Part shown: positions 17,031-25,717 of the stretch, in pieces
Numbering within the stretch: position 1 is the first letter of the stretch
Layout of the letters: every line of letters begins with the position of its first letter
NCBI RefSeq assembly: GCF_004745505.1
Contig: NZ_RKLX01000004.1
Span: 1 to 64,000 of the forward strand
From: Levilactobacillus suantsaiihabitans
GTDB lineage: Bacteria; Bacillota; Bacilli; Lactobacillales; Lactobacillaceae
Length of the DNA: 64,000 nucleotides
Direction: 5' to 3'
Position numbers and translations under genes: made by a program
Notes under the pieces: model-generated
What the model was told of the DNA's origin: nothing
Seen by the model: only the letters and a program-made list of their open reading frames with translations
Databases searched by the model: none

Positions 17031-18179
17031 TTAATCAACCGACAAGAGTAAACCCTTTAACGCTTCACTCTGACGGTCTGCAACATTGGTCAGAAAATCA
17101 TCCGGTGATAAGAAGTTATTGAAAGCTGTTACATGACCGGTATAATTTTCGACAGCAGCGTTAACTGTTTGCTGCAAGTGCTTTAGCGAATAACTTGGTG
17201 CCGTGGTCGTCACCAGAATTTTGGTCCCGGTTTTGGCCACCGCAAAGGCCTGTTCTAATAAGGCGGGCAAGTCTTGTTCCAGGGTGAAGGCGTGCTTCTT
17301 GCCCCGAATAAAGGCCGGCGGGTTGATGGCAATCGTGTCGAAGGTCAAGCCGTGCTTTTGGGCGTAGTCCAGGTAGTTGGGCACGTCCATGGTCCGCATT
17401 TCAACGGGGGCTTGTTCCAAGTTGTTGGCAGCCAGTTGGGCTTGCAGCGCCGTCGTGGCCCGATTGGTCGGGTCAACAGTGACGGCTTCGGTAGCGCCAC
17501 CGACCATCGCGGCCGTGACGATCCCGGTTTCCGCACTGAACAGGTTCAAGACCTTCTTTTGCTTGCTGGTTTGCTTGACCCAGTCGCGAATCTGGCGGAA
17601 CTCCAAGGCCAATTGGGGCCGGCCCACGGTCAGATCAACCGGGTAGGTCACGCCATTTTCTAAGACTGCCAGCGGATGATCGGGCAACGTGCCCGTGATT
17701 AGCTGCGTCTTTTCTTGGCCAGGCGTCACGGCAACCACCGTTTGGCCCTTACCCACGGCCCGTTCAAAGCCCGCGTAGATCAAACGCGCCTGTTGCTTCA
17801 ACGCCGTGTTTTCCCAACGGAAGACGTAGATGCCGTTGAAGACGTCGATGGATAGACCACCCAGACCGTCAGCGGTCCCGTTGAACAGCCGGTAAGCTGC
17901 TTGGTTGGCAAAGGCCATCCGCCGGCCAACTGCGGCGCGGAACTTGGCCGCAAAGAAGCGTTCGTCGATGGCTTCGTTTTCCCGCAGGCTCAAGATGTAG
18001 CCGATGCCGCGGTGTTGCTTGGCGAAGTAAGCCGTGGCCGCAAAATGGCCGTGGTTTTCCAATTGGACCCAAGCGCCGTTTTCAAAATCATTGCGATTCT
18101 CTAAGTCAGTTAAAGACACGATGGGATAGCCGTCCTCGAATTTACGAACGGACTTCCCGATAATTTGTACTCGTTTCAA
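17031..18179 (-). CDS. Class I SAM-dependent rRNA methyltransferase, RlmI-like
   Basis: 382 residues starting at a TTG codon (18179) that follows AGGAGG at proper spacing; no ATG fits. Residues 1 to about 75 form a PUA-type RNA-binding domain (IIGKSVRKFEDGYPIVSL ... NGAWVQLEN). The central EEHD-like region and the Rossmann methyltransferase domain follow, with motif I VLNLFSAETGI, acidic VTVDPT and the motif IV INPPAF. E. coli RlmI methylates 23S rRNA C1962; an equivalent rRNA target is likely but inferred. It has its own terminator. Confidence 0.88.
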   Translation of the reverse strand: MKRVQIIGKSVRKFEDGYPIVSLTDLENRNDFENGAWVQLENHGHFAATAYFAKQHRGIGYILSLRENEAIDERFFAAKFRAAVGRRMAFANQAAYRLFNGTADGLGGLSIDVFNGIYVFRWENTALKQQARLIYAGFERAVGKGQTVVAVTPGQEKTQLITGTLPDHPLAVLENGVTYPVDLTVGRPQLALEFRQIRDWVKQTSKQKKVLNLFSAETGIVTAAMVGGATEAVTVDPTNRATTALQAQLAANNLEQAPVEMRTMDVPNYLDYAQKHGLTFDTIAINPPAFIRGKKHAFTLEQDLPALLEQAFAVAKTGTKILVTTTAPSYSLKHLQQTVNAAVENYTGHVTAFNNFLSPDDFLTNVADRQSEALKGLLLSVD

Positions 18180-18276
18180 AAGTTTCCTCCTTAAGTGGTC
18201 CTCCCATTGTACCATGTTTGGGGACCAACTTCGCTGTAAACCTCATTCATTCACAATTTTATGATGGGGAGCTTGC

Positions 18277-18306
18277 TGCCCGCCTACCGTTCGCCAAATA
18301 GGCGTT
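18277..18306 (-). repeat. Family A repeat, end fragment
   Basis: A 30 bp piece that matches the CCGCCTACCGTTCGCCAAAT end of the family A repeat, in reverse orientation. A full forward copy starts about 110 bp away. Confidence 0.6.
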
Positions 18307-18417
18307 TACCTGGCGCACGAGAATGACAGCCGTTAAATTTACTTAACACTCACCCAGTACCACCGCTGCCATAATCAATTGCCAATGGTCTACCGCCTAT
18401 TGCTAATTGTGCCCACT

Positions 18418-18611
18418 ACCGTAGCCGTGAGTTCGGCAAATATGGGCTCAGCCGTGGGAGTTCCCTTAGTGGTACGGTTCTTACCGCTTAGGGAACTGGC
18501 GTCTTTGAGACGCGGGCTCCGGCTCAAAGCGAGTTTCGAGACCGCTTTTCAGGCTCGAAACGGTCCGCCCACCGCGTTCCAGTCCCATATTTGCCGAACA
18601 GTAAGGCGGCA
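18418..18611 (+). repeat. Family A structured repeat, full copy
   Basis: Full-length copy of about 194 bp. The outer arms pair: GTTCGGCAAATATGGG with CCCATATTTGCCGAAC. Inside are a GTTCCCTTAG ... CTTAGGGAAC hairpin and a GCGTCT/AGACGC hairpin. The third is a GTTTCGAG/CTCGAAAC hairpin. It ends 18 bp before the stop codon of the histidine kinase gene, on the 3' side of two genes. Confidence 0.85.
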
Positions 18612-18628
18612 GGACCATCAGTCAGTCC

Positions 18629-20098
18629 CTATTCCGCCGGCTTAGCCCGTTGGGAATTGGTTTGGTGCTGGTCGGGGAAGATGACGGTGAACGTCGTGCC
18701 GACCCCTTCCTTACTGGTGACGCTGATTTTACCGTGATGGAGCTGAACCAGCTGGTGGACGATGGACAATCCCAACCCGGACTCACCGTACTTGGTATTC
18801 TTCCGCGACGGGTCAGCCTTGTAATAACGTTCCCAAATATTTTGCAGCTGCTCGTCGCTCATCCCCATCCCAGTATCGGCGACCTTGACGATGGTCTCCT
18901 CGTATCCTCGTTGTGCGGACAAGGTGATCTGCCCGTGCTGGGTAAATTGAATGGCATTTTGCGTAATGTTGAACATGATCTGAACAAAACGGTCGTAATC
19001 AGCGTACACGTCGATTCCCTTGGGTGCCTGCAATTCCAGCGTATCCCCGGAATCGTCCGCCTTTTGCTTCAGCTGTTCGACAATATTGTGTAGCGCGTCA
19101 ACCGCGTTGAACTCGTGCAGATTCAAGGTGATTTGATTGGAGCGAATCTTCTCGTAGTCCAGGTTTTCGTTGACCAGACGAATCAGTCGACTGGTCTCAC
19201 TGCGCATCAAGTCGATGCTTTCTTCCTTACTTTCTTCGGGAATGGCATCGTAGGCCAAGCCCTCCAGCAAGCCATTGATGGTCGTCAGTGGCGTGCGCAT
19301 TTCGTGAGAAGCGTTGGCCATGAATTCGCGCCGCCGTTCTTCTTGACGTTGAATCTCTTCTTGTGATTCCTTTAGCGAATGGGCCATGCCGTTGAAATCA
19401 TTGATCAGGTCATCGATCTCATCCCGGTCACGACTGGCCATTTGGACATCATAGTTGCCCTTGGCCACTTGATTGGTCGCCTTCCGCAGCCGATTGATCC
19501 GCGACGTGTAGTACCGCGCCAAAATGTAGCTGGCCACGACGGCCACCAGGAAGGACACCAATAGCGCCTTCATCAGGTTGTGATTGATCTGATTGACGTT
19601 GGTGTTGATGTCGGAGACGAAGGCCCCCATCACCACGACCGCCACCAATTTGTGATTGTAAAAGTAGGGCTTCATCACCTCAGTCATCGCGGGACTAACC
19701 CGGCCATTTTTGTTACGCACCCGCCGATCCACGACCTTGTGAATGATTTGGTTCTTAGCCAATTTCTTCCAGTCGGACTGGTTGATGGCTTGTTGATAGA
19801 CGTTGGCCGGAAAAACGATTTTATTGGTGGCGCTGTAAATGGTGGTACTGATGGCTTGATTTTGCAGCAGTTGCTCGCTGCTCTCCAGCGAATTGGTATC
19901 AAACTGAACCGTATTAGGCTTCTGTGAACTAATGCGCAGCGACTGCTCAATCAGGCTATTTGAATACTTTTCCAGAGAATTCCAGGTGTTACTGTACACC
20001 ATGTGGCGGGTCATCTGTGAATAGGATACCCCCATAATCACCAGAATAATCATAATCGCCGCAAAGAATCCTAACATCTGTTGATACATTAGTTTCAT
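18629..20098 (-). CDS. Membrane sensor histidine kinase
   Basis: A 489-residue kinase of a two-component system. TM1 is about residues 8-29, an extracytoplasmic sensor spans about 30-175, and TM2 is about 176-196. A HAMP domain (NRLRKATNQVAKGNYD) and a short coiled coil follow. The HisKA box FMANASHEMRTPL carries the phospho-accepting His. The ATPase domain has N box NITQNAIQF, G1 DTGMGMSDE and G2 GESGLGLSIV. All catalytic motifs are intact. Its ATG overlaps the stop of the response regulator gene by 4 bp, so the pair is translationally coupled. The stimulus is unknown; PhoR/ResE-like architecture suggests envelope sensing. Confidence 0.93.
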   Translation of the reverse strand: MKLMYQQMLGFFAAIMIILVIMGVSYSQMTRHMVYSNTWNSLEKYSNSLIEQSLRISSQKPNTVQFDTNSLESSEQLLQNQAISTTIYSATNKIVFPANVYQQAINQSDWKKLAKNQIIHKVVDRRVRNKNGRVSPAMTEVMKPYFYNHKLVAVVVMGAFVSDINTNVNQINHNLMKALLVSFLVAVVASYILARYYTSRINRLRKATNQVAKGNYDVQMASRDRDEIDDLINDFNGMAHSLKESQEEIQRQEERRREFMANASHEMRTPLTTINGLLEGLAYDAIPEESKEESIDLMRSETSRLIRLVNENLDYEKIRSNQITLNLHEFNAVDALHNIVEQLKQKADDSGDTLELQAPKGIDVYADYDRFVQIMFNITQNAIQFTQHGQITLSAQRGYEETIVKVADTGMGMSDEQLQNIWERYYKADPSRKNTKYGESGLGLSIVHQLVQLHHGKISVTSKEGVGTTFTVIFPDQHQTNSQRAKPAE

Positions 20099-20829
20099 TG
20101 CTGATCTGCTCCACTATCATCAAATTTATAACCCACCCCCCAAACAGTCTGAATAATTTGCGGGCCAACCTTTTCAATCTTCTGCCGTAACTTCTTGATG
20201 TGCGCGTCCACGGTCCGTTCATCGCCGTAGTATTCGTAGTCCCACACCAGTTGGAGGAGTTGCTCGCGGGAGAAGACCTGCCGCGGCTTTTGGGCCAACG
20301 TCTTGAGTAAATCAAATTCCTTGGGCGTCAGGTCCTGAATCTGCCGGTCGTTCAGGTAGGCCTCGCGGGTCTTGGTGTTCAACTTGAAGTTCTCCGTGAC
20401 CACGTCAAACGCCTCGGTGTCGTTCAGGGCATCCTGCTCGTTTGATTTGGAAATCGGTCCCAGTTCGGCGCGCCGGTGCAAGGCCTTGATCCGGGCAATC
20501 AGTGTAATGGGACTAAACGGCTTGGTGACATAATCGTCAGCCCCCATTTCCAATCCCAAGACCTGGTCGCTTTCGGAATCGCGCGCCGTCAGCATGATGA
20601 TGGGCACGGTCGGCGACAGCTTGCGGATCTCCGCGCTGACCTGCATCCCATCCATCCCGGGGAGGTTCAAGTCCAGCGTGATCATGTCCCAATCATTGGG
20701 CGTCGCTGAGAACATCTCCATGGCTTCATTGCCATCGTAGGCGAAGTGTGCGTCCCACTTTTCCTTCTTAAAAAACATCGACATCATTTGCGATACAGAA
20801 TGGTTGTCTTCAATCATTAATAACTTCAT
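20095..20829 (-). CDS. OmpR-family response regulator
   Basis: 244 residues. The receiver domain contains the acidic pair IED near the N-terminus, the phosphorylated Asp53 in ITLDLNLPG, the Thr of MLTARD and the Lys of YVTKPFSP. The C-terminal winged helix shows LTPKEFDLLKTLAQ and ERTVDAHIKKLRQKI ... VWGVGYKF. The start at 20829 follows GGAGG; the longer frame upstream is not conserved-looking. It is the first gene of a two-gene operon with the kinase, overlapping by 4 bp. Targets are not evident from position. Confidence 0.93.
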   Translation of the reverse strand: MKLLMIEDNHSVSQMMSMFFKKEKWDAHFAYDGNEAMEMFSATPNDWDMITLDLNLPGMDGMQVSAEIRKLSPTVPIIMLTARDSESDQVLGLEMGADDYVTKPFSPITLIARIKALHRRAELGPISKSNEQDALNDTEAFDVVTENFKLNTKTREAYLNDRQIQDLTPKEFDLLKTLAQKPRQVFSREQLLQLVWDYEYYGDERTVDAHIKKLRQKIEKVGPQIIQTVWGVGYKFDDSGADQQ

Positions 20830-21189
20830 TGCTACCTCCACAGATTCACGTTTCGTTATTTTCGGAGCCGGCAAAAAGTTTGTGGGTCATAGTTGTCTTA
20901 AACCTACCAAGGGAAACGGAACTGGTGGTGACAGAACTATGAAGTTTCTGTAACTTTTCGTGCGGACTCCATTTTCTTGACAATCAGGTATTTTCAGGCA
21001 ATCCCGTTGCGGTTACCTAGTACCGAACAACGGTCAGCAGACGGAACGTCAACCTTAATTTACCACTAACCTAACAAACTTGCCACGGGGGCGCCCCTCC
21101 CCCACGCCTGTCGAAGCCGTCTCACTGGTTATTATACTATACGACCGACCTGCATTTACCCTTAAATTCTCGGCGACTAGGCAAATATT
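20830..21189. other. Non-coding stretch upstream of the response regulator
   Basis: About 360 bp. Apart from the likely promoters of the flanking transcripts I see no gene or repeat here. Confidence 0.4.
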
Positions 21190-21217
21190 TTGCAGAAAGC
21201 CTGAGATATGTTACACT
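21190..21217 (+). promoter_or_regulatory. Probable ssrA promoter
   Basis: TTGCAG (21190-21195) and TACACT (21212-21217), 16 bp apart, lie about 18 bp upstream of the mature tmRNA 5' end. Confidence 0.45.
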
Positions 21218-21234
21218 ATATCAGTAACAAATAT

Positions 21235-21602
21235 GGGGCTGTTCTGGATTCGACTGGTATAGGTTGAAGCTTGACTGCGCGTCGTAGCGGCATCTACGTT
21301 AAAAGGTCCAGTTCATTATAACTGCAAAAAATAATAACAATTCTTACGCTTTAGCTGCTTAATAGGCGCTTAACGTAGATCCTCCTAGGCTTGCCCGCGG
21401 TCTAGATCTGGGTCCTAACTTTAACGGGCTTACGCTAACGGCTCCCACCTGAAGTACGTTAGAAGAGATGAATCAGGTTAGCTGAGTATGTGGGCCCTGA
21501 CAGGCGGCAAGTTACTCAGTGAAGCTTTAAATAGTCTGCCTATGCGTGTAGACGTTGAGTTGGCAATATGCTAGGACGCGGGTTCGATCCCCGCCAGCTC
21601 CA
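21235..21602 (+). ncRNA. ssrA: tmRNA
   Basis: The ends form the alanyl tRNA-like domain: GGGGCTG at the 5' end pairs with CAGCTCC at the 3' end, with a T arm (GCGGG-TTCGATC-CCCGC). The tag frame runs from GCA at 21324 to TAA at 21360 and gives AKNNNNSYALAA. Together with SmpB (not in this window) tmRNA rescues stalled ribosomes and tags the products for proteolysis. The CCA end is not encoded. Confidence 0.97.
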
Positions 21603-21636
21603 TTGCGCAACTGCGATGAGTTTAATAACCCCATGG

Positions 21637-21662
21637 AATGTCGGCTTGCCGGCATTTTTATT
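21637..21662 (+). terminator. Terminator after ssrA
   Basis: AATGTCGGC/GCCGGCATT stem followed by TTTTTATTTT. Confidence 0.8.
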
Positions 21663-21772
21663 TTGCCTAAAATTCGGGGAAAATTCGAACGGCAACAACT
21701 TGGGTGACCCTGAATAGTGATCAAATAATTGCGTGTTTGTTTTTTCAAACAGAGGTAATCTGCTATACTGAT

Positions 21773-21843
21773 GTTGCAAAAAGCTTTGGAACATGACGTC
21801 CACCAAAGCACCCGACCAGTGCGATAGTCGGGTGCTTTTTTAT
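21773..21843 (+). ncRNA. Candidate small RNA
   Basis: A TATACT box (21764-21769) with a weak -35 is followed by about 70 nt. That stretch holds a CTTTGG/CCAAAG hairpin and then a strong terminator: AAAGCACCCGAC pairs with GTCGGGTGCTTTTTT. No credible reading frame fits. It could instead be the terminator of a longer, unrecognised transcript. Confidence 0.35.
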
Positions 21844-22144
21844 ACGCCTATGTATTACTCTAAACGGCAGGCATACCAAGAGCGTTTGTTAACTATTGAA
21901 CTATCTTCACCGGTTTAGTATTGCACCGCAATAATATTTCACCGGAAACACGTCCCATCAACACCACTCCGGGCCGTTTTAGTTCTTTACAATCACAGTT
22001 TAAATCGTTAATTAGTAGAACAAACCCAGCGCTCTGGCTACCACTCACCCTTGTTTTTGGGATAGGCTTAACGCGTAGATATTGTTAGCGTTGTCTTCAA
22101 AAGGGGGAGAGAGAGGCCTGGGGGGGCCGGGCCTTTCGTGTAAA
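21844..22144. other. Non-coding stretch before the hypothetical gene
   Basis: About 300 bp with no recognisable feature. A run of G (22102-22107 and 22121-22127) precedes the next gene and may provide its ribosome binding. Confidence 0.35.
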
Positions 22145-22537
22145 ATGAAAACTGAATTTCAGAACACCAAATATCTCGCACACGCAATGAAACGGATTGC
22201 TGAAAAGTATGGGTTTAAGCTGTTTTCCGTCGACCTGATTGCCGCATTTAACGAATCACCCTATCGGCAATGTCGGCCAAAGACGATAATCTTTTTCACG
22301 CCGAACACCGATCACCAACTGATTGCTTTTCTGAGCTTCTGGCAGGGTCACTGGCACCCACTCAGTAATCCACGCAAGTACAAGGTTTGTTTCAACGTCA
22401 CGCAACCAGAATTCACCAAATCTATTGCCACTAAATTTGCCAACGAGTTGAACCATTTGACCGACAGAAACGTCGCGCCACTCAAGCCCCAGGACTTCAT
22501 TTCTAACGAGGACTGGCTGGCTATGGCAAACGAGTAA
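22145..22537 (+). CDS. Hypothetical protein
   Basis: About 130 residues from the ATG at 22145. The start is uncertain because no clear ribosome-binding site lies directly upstream; a TTG at 22082 would add 21 residues of low-complexity Gly-rich sequence. The protein is mixed alpha/beta with FKLFSVDLIAAF, KTIIFFTPNTDHQ and a C-terminal KPQDFISNEDWLAM. There is no signal peptide or membrane helix. I do not recognise a family. The gene stands alone and is followed by a plus-strand terminator. Confidence 0.55.
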   Translation: MKTEFQNTKYLAHAMKRIAEKYGFKLFSVDLIAAFNESPYRQCRPKTIIFFTPNTDHQLIAFLSFWQGHWHPLSNPRKYKVCFNVTQPEFTKSIATKFANELNHLTDRNVAPLKPQDFISNEDWLAMANE

Positions 22538-22589
22538 TCAAATCACTGGCAACGTTAACTGGACTACAATTGAAAATGACACCTCACCT

Positions 22590-22624
22590 GAGAGCCGGCG
22601 CTACTTGCTGGCTCTATTTTTTTG
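22590..22624 (+). terminator. Terminator after the hypothetical gene
   Basis: GAGCCGGC/GCTGGCTC stem followed by TATTTTTTT. Confidence 0.75.
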
Positions 22625-22650
22625 GTAAGCTTATCGTCCGCCCAAATAGC

Positions 22651-22702
22651 ATAAAGACGCCCCTACCCAATCAGTTGTCTGATGGGCATGAGCGTCTTTT
22701 TA
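22651..22702 (-). terminator. Terminator after asnS
   Basis: AAAGACGC pairs with GCGTCTTTTT across an imperfect stem. The sequence is symmetric enough to serve both strands. Confidence 0.65.
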
Positions 22703-22722
22703 ATCTTGCTTAAAGCTTGTGC

Positions 22723-24114
22723 TTAGAATTCAGCGTTACCTGGAGTCCGTGGGTAAGGGATCACGTCGCGGATGTTTTCCATCCCCGTGACGTACATCAG
22801 TAACCGTTCGAACCCGATACCGTAACCGGAGTGTGGCGTTTCGCCGTACTTCCGCAGGTCGAGGTACCATTGATATTCTTCTTGTGGCAGGTTGTAATCT
22901 TTGATCTTTTGGGCCAGTTCGGCTTGCCGTTCTTCCCGTTGACTCCCACCGATCAATTCACCGATCCGCGGAACTAACAGGTCCGCCGCAGCGACCGTCT
23001 TGCCATCCGCGTTGTCGCGCATGTAGAAGGCCTTGATTTCCTTAGGATAATCCGTCAGGAAGGTTGGGCGCTTGTAAATCTGTTCACACAAGTACCGTTC
23101 GTGTTCGGCTTGCAGATCCAAGCCCCAGTAAACGGGCACGTCGAAGTCGACCGGGGCCTTCTTCAATTCTTCAATGGCTTGCGTGTAGGTGATCTGGGCG
23201 AATTTCTCGTCGCAGGTCTGGTGCAGGCGGTTCAACAGATTGTTGTCCACGGCACCGTTCAAGAAGTCCAGTTCGTCTTTGGCGTGTTCCAACAGGTAAG
23301 CCACGACGTACTTCAAGAGGGCTTCTGATTCGTTAATGGTATCTTGCAGGTCGGCAAAGGCCATTTCTGGTTCAATCATCCAGAATTCTGAGGCGTGCCG
23401 CGCCGTGTGGGAGTTTTCAGCCCGGAAAGCGGGGCCAAACGTATAAACGTCCCGCAATGCCAATGCGAAGGCTTCAACTGGCAATTGACCACTAACAGTC
23501 AGGTTCGTTTCCTTCTTGAAGAAGTCCTCGTGGTCATCGACCTTACCATCATCAGTCTTTGGCAAGTGGTTCATGTCTAAGGTCGTGACCCGGAACATTT
23601 CCCCGGCCCCTTCACTATCACTACTGGTGATGATGGGCGTGTTGACGTAGGTGAAGCCGTGTTCTTGCAGGTATTGGTGAATGGCAAAGGCTGCCAATGA
23701 CCGAATCCGGAAGACCGCGTAGAACGTGTTGGTCCGTGGCCGCAAGTGGGCCATCGTCCGTAGGTATTCGTAGGAATGCTTCTTCTTTTGCAACGGATAA
23801 TCATTGTCGGAAGCCCCTTCTAAGACGATTTCCTTAGCGTGCACTTCCAGCGGCTGCTTGGCTTCTGGCGTGTAAACGACCGTCCCCACGACCTTGATGG
23901 TGGAGCTCAGTGGCAACTTCGTCAATTCAGCGTAGTTGTCAATGTCGCTCTTCATGACGATCTGGGCGTTCTTGATCGTCGAGCCGTCGCCTAATTCGAT
24001 GAACCCGACACGCTTGGACCCCCGCACAGTCTTGACCCAGCCGTGCAAGACCACTTCTTCACTTTCGGCAAAATGCGTTTTACCGAATAAATCTTTCACT
24101 AAAACTTCTGTCAT
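22723..24114 (-). CDS. asnS: Asparaginyl-tRNA synthetase
   Basis: 463 residues. Class IIb synthetase that charges tRNA-Asn in the cytoplasm. The N-terminal OB-fold anticodon-binding domain contains [21 protein letters not shown]. Class II motif 2 is seen in [22 protein letters not shown] and motif 3 in [30 protein letters not shown]. The [18 protein letters not shown] ending distinguishes AsnS from AspS. The start follows AAGGAG at 24114; a longer frame is part of the leader. Expression is controlled by a T-box leader immediately upstream whose likely specifier is AAC. Confidence 0.97.
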   Translation of the reverse strand: MTEVLVKDLFGKTHFAESEEVVLHGWVKTVRGSKRVGFIELGDGSTIKNAQIVMKSDIDNYAELTKLPLSSTIKVVGTVVYTPEAKQPLEVHAKEIVLEGASDNDYPLQKKKHSYEYLRTMAHLRPRTNTFYAVFRIRSLAAFAIHQYLQEHGFTYVNTPIITSSDSEGAGEMFRVTTLDMNHLPKTDDGKVDDHEDFFKKETNLTVSGQLPVEAFALALRDVYTFGPAFRAENSHTARHASEFWMIEPEMAFADLQDTINESEALLKYVVAYLLEHAKDELDFLNGAVDNNLLNRLHQTCDEKFAQITYTQAIEELKKAPVDFDVPVYWGLDLQAEHERYLCEQIYKRPTFLTDYPKEIKAFYMRDNADGKTVAAADLLVPRIGELIGGSQREERQAELAQKIKDYNLPQEEYQWYLDLRKYGETPHSGYGIGFERLLMYVTGMENIRDVIPYPRTPGNAEF

Positions 24115-24138
24115 GTGTATTCTCCTTCTCTGAGTACT

Positions 24139-24420
24139 AAAAAAAGACCCAACATCCCTATCCAAGGGACGAAAGGTCTTTCCGCGGTACCACCCAAATT
24201 GTTTTTAATCATGCAAAACCAACTTTAATTAACGTACTAACATACGTTCCGCTGGATAACGTGGCGGGTCACGGCGCGACCTACTCTCGAGATTTCAGTC
24301 GGCAACGAAAACGGGGTTATCCTCAACTGGCGTGACACTAAGCTTTCACTATCCTTAGCTCGCTAAACCACGGTGCAGTCCAGGCGTTATCCGTTCTTAT
24401 TGTTTTTAAAGTTATGCAAC
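24139..24420 (-). promoter_or_regulatory. T-box riboswitch of asnS
   Basis: The conserved T-box core TGGTACCGCGG lies at 24183-24194 on the minus strand. It is followed by a terminator (24139-24182, AAAGACC/GGGTCTTTTTTT). Stem I can be drawn from about 24400, with basal pairing AAGAACGG/CCGTTTTC. An AAC triplet (24316-24318) on the 3' side of the internal loop is the probable asparagine specifier. Uncharged tRNA-Asn should favour read-through. Confidence 0.9.
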
Positions 24421-24581
24421 TGTTGACAGATTAGCACAAGTTGCCGCGAGTTACAACCGCTATTTGGTTCTGAGTCGGATGAAACTTGGCCGGCGACTGC
24501 TACGTGTCGTGCGAAATCAGCTTGGCAAAGAAGCCTGAAACGCAGTCACCAAGCACGAACTCCCGCCGATTACGCCGCCGC

Positions 24582-25337
24582 TCACTCGGCCAACCGGGCA
24601 ATTTGTGCCGCCACAGCGCGATTGTCTGGCGCACAGGTGACGACGGTGGCCGTTGGCGCCAAGTGAGCCAGCTGCGGCTTGCTGGTGACCCAGACACTGT
24701 GTCGCGCCCCGGCCAACAGCGCCGGATCGGTTTGGTCGTTGCCAAAGGCAATATAGTCGGTGACACCCAGATGACGTAGTGCCGTGGCCTGATGACTGTG
24801 CTGAGCGGTGATGACCAGGTTGCCTTCGGCGGCGGAACTGACCGCCAACGTCTGGTGGGCCCGCAATCCGGCCGCTAGATCCGTGGTTTGGGTCGCTGTC
24901 AGCCCCAATAATGTGACCTTCACGGCGGTGGTAATTTCTGCCAGCGGGACACGGTGAGCCAACCGCTTGGGATCGAGCTGGTCAAGTAGCGGGTGGGCCG
25001 GCGCCATTTGGGCAGCGTAATTCCACTGTCCGTCCACCACGTAGTCCAGGTTGGCTTGGGCAATGATGCCCCGCAACCGGCGCAAGTCTGCCGGTACAAT
25101 GGGCGCGAGCACCTCAATTTTGCCGGCCTTGACCACCAGCGCTCCGTTGGCGCCAATCAGTGGTGCATCGTGAAAGGTTGGCATGAGCGCTAACAGGTGA
25201 CGCAGCGGGCGGGTCGACGTGAAAATGATCTGATGCCCCAATGCCAGCAACCGTTGCAGTGCCGCGACAATTTCTGCCGCCATGACTTGCCCATTAAAAC
25301 TGAGCGTTCCCTCGACGTCGAAGACAATTCTTTTCAT
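24582..25337 (-). CDS. HAD-superfamily hydrolase of the Cof type
   Basis: 251 residues. Motif I is FDVEGTL: the nucleophile Asp is present but the second acidic residue is Glu instead of the usual Asp (DxD to DxE). Motif II is TSTRP, the type IIB cap covers about residues 80-180, and motif IV is AFGNDQTDPALL instead of the usual GDxxND. Cof-type proteins dephosphorylate sugar phosphates or nucleotide-like cofactors; the substrate is unknown. The start at 25337 has only a G-rich stretch upstream. The altered motifs make reduced or different activity possible. Confidence 0.8.
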   Translation of the reverse strand: MKRIVFDVEGTLSFNGQVMAAEIVAALQRLLALGHQIIFTSTRPLRHLLALMPTFHDAPLIGANGALVVKAGKIEVLAPIVPADLRRLRGIIAQANLDYVVDGQWNYAAQMAPAHPLLDQLDPKRLAHRVPLAEITTAVKVTLLGLTATQTTDLAAGLRAHQTLAVSSAAEGNLVITAQHSHQATALRHLGVTDYIAFGNDQTDPALLAGARHSVWVTSKPQLAHLAPTATVVTCAPDNRAVAAQIARLAE

Positions 25338-25654
25338 CCCCACTACCCCCAGAATCCGAAATTGTCCTTTAATTTTAGCATGACCATCCCCGTCTGCCCA
25401 CCACATTCGTATCGACCCTCTCAGTAGCTTGAAGTGCCATTAGTCGTTGCATCGCACTGTTTAACGCACGACCGATTGGATCACTTGATTAGCGGCGTTT
25501 AAAATCATCATGTGCGCACATTTTTCACCAAAAGTCCACTCATTTGTGAATCAGTCATTGACCCCCGTCATCACTCGGCTGGCAAACCCCGGTAAATCAA
25601 GCAAAACACAATGTTCAACCAGTTAACGAACGAACCGTCTGACTAACTGTCTAG
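25338..25654. other. Non-coding stretch upstream of the PGTE-repeat gene
   Basis: About 320 bp separating divergent genes. It is AT-richer than the flanks. No gene or repeat is recognised. Confidence 0.4.
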
Positions 25655-25678
25655 CCTATAAACATGTTAGTTTATAGG
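25655..25678 (+). promoter_or_regulatory. Perfect palindrome in the leader or promoter of the PGTE-repeat gene
   Basis: CCTATAAAC and GTTTATAGG are perfect 9 bp arms around ATGTTA, 40 bp before the start codon. It could be an operator or a leader hairpin. A GA-rich tract (25683-25696) and AGGAGG follow it. Confidence 0.5.
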
Positions 25679-25717
25679 TGCTGAGAGAGAGAGAAATCTC
25701 GATAGGAGGTATGTATC

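Noticed and set aside
18379-18645. Reading frames running through family A repeats (also at 37041, 37268, 38931, 43971 and 52361)
   Set aside because: They share sequence only because the repeat is shared; the translations are Arg/Leu-rich and not consistently framed, so they are not a protein family.
21527-21811. Two overlapping minus-strand reading frames across the tmRNA 3' end
   Set aside because: They are antisense to tmRNA and to its terminator, and show no ribosome-binding site or family resemblance.
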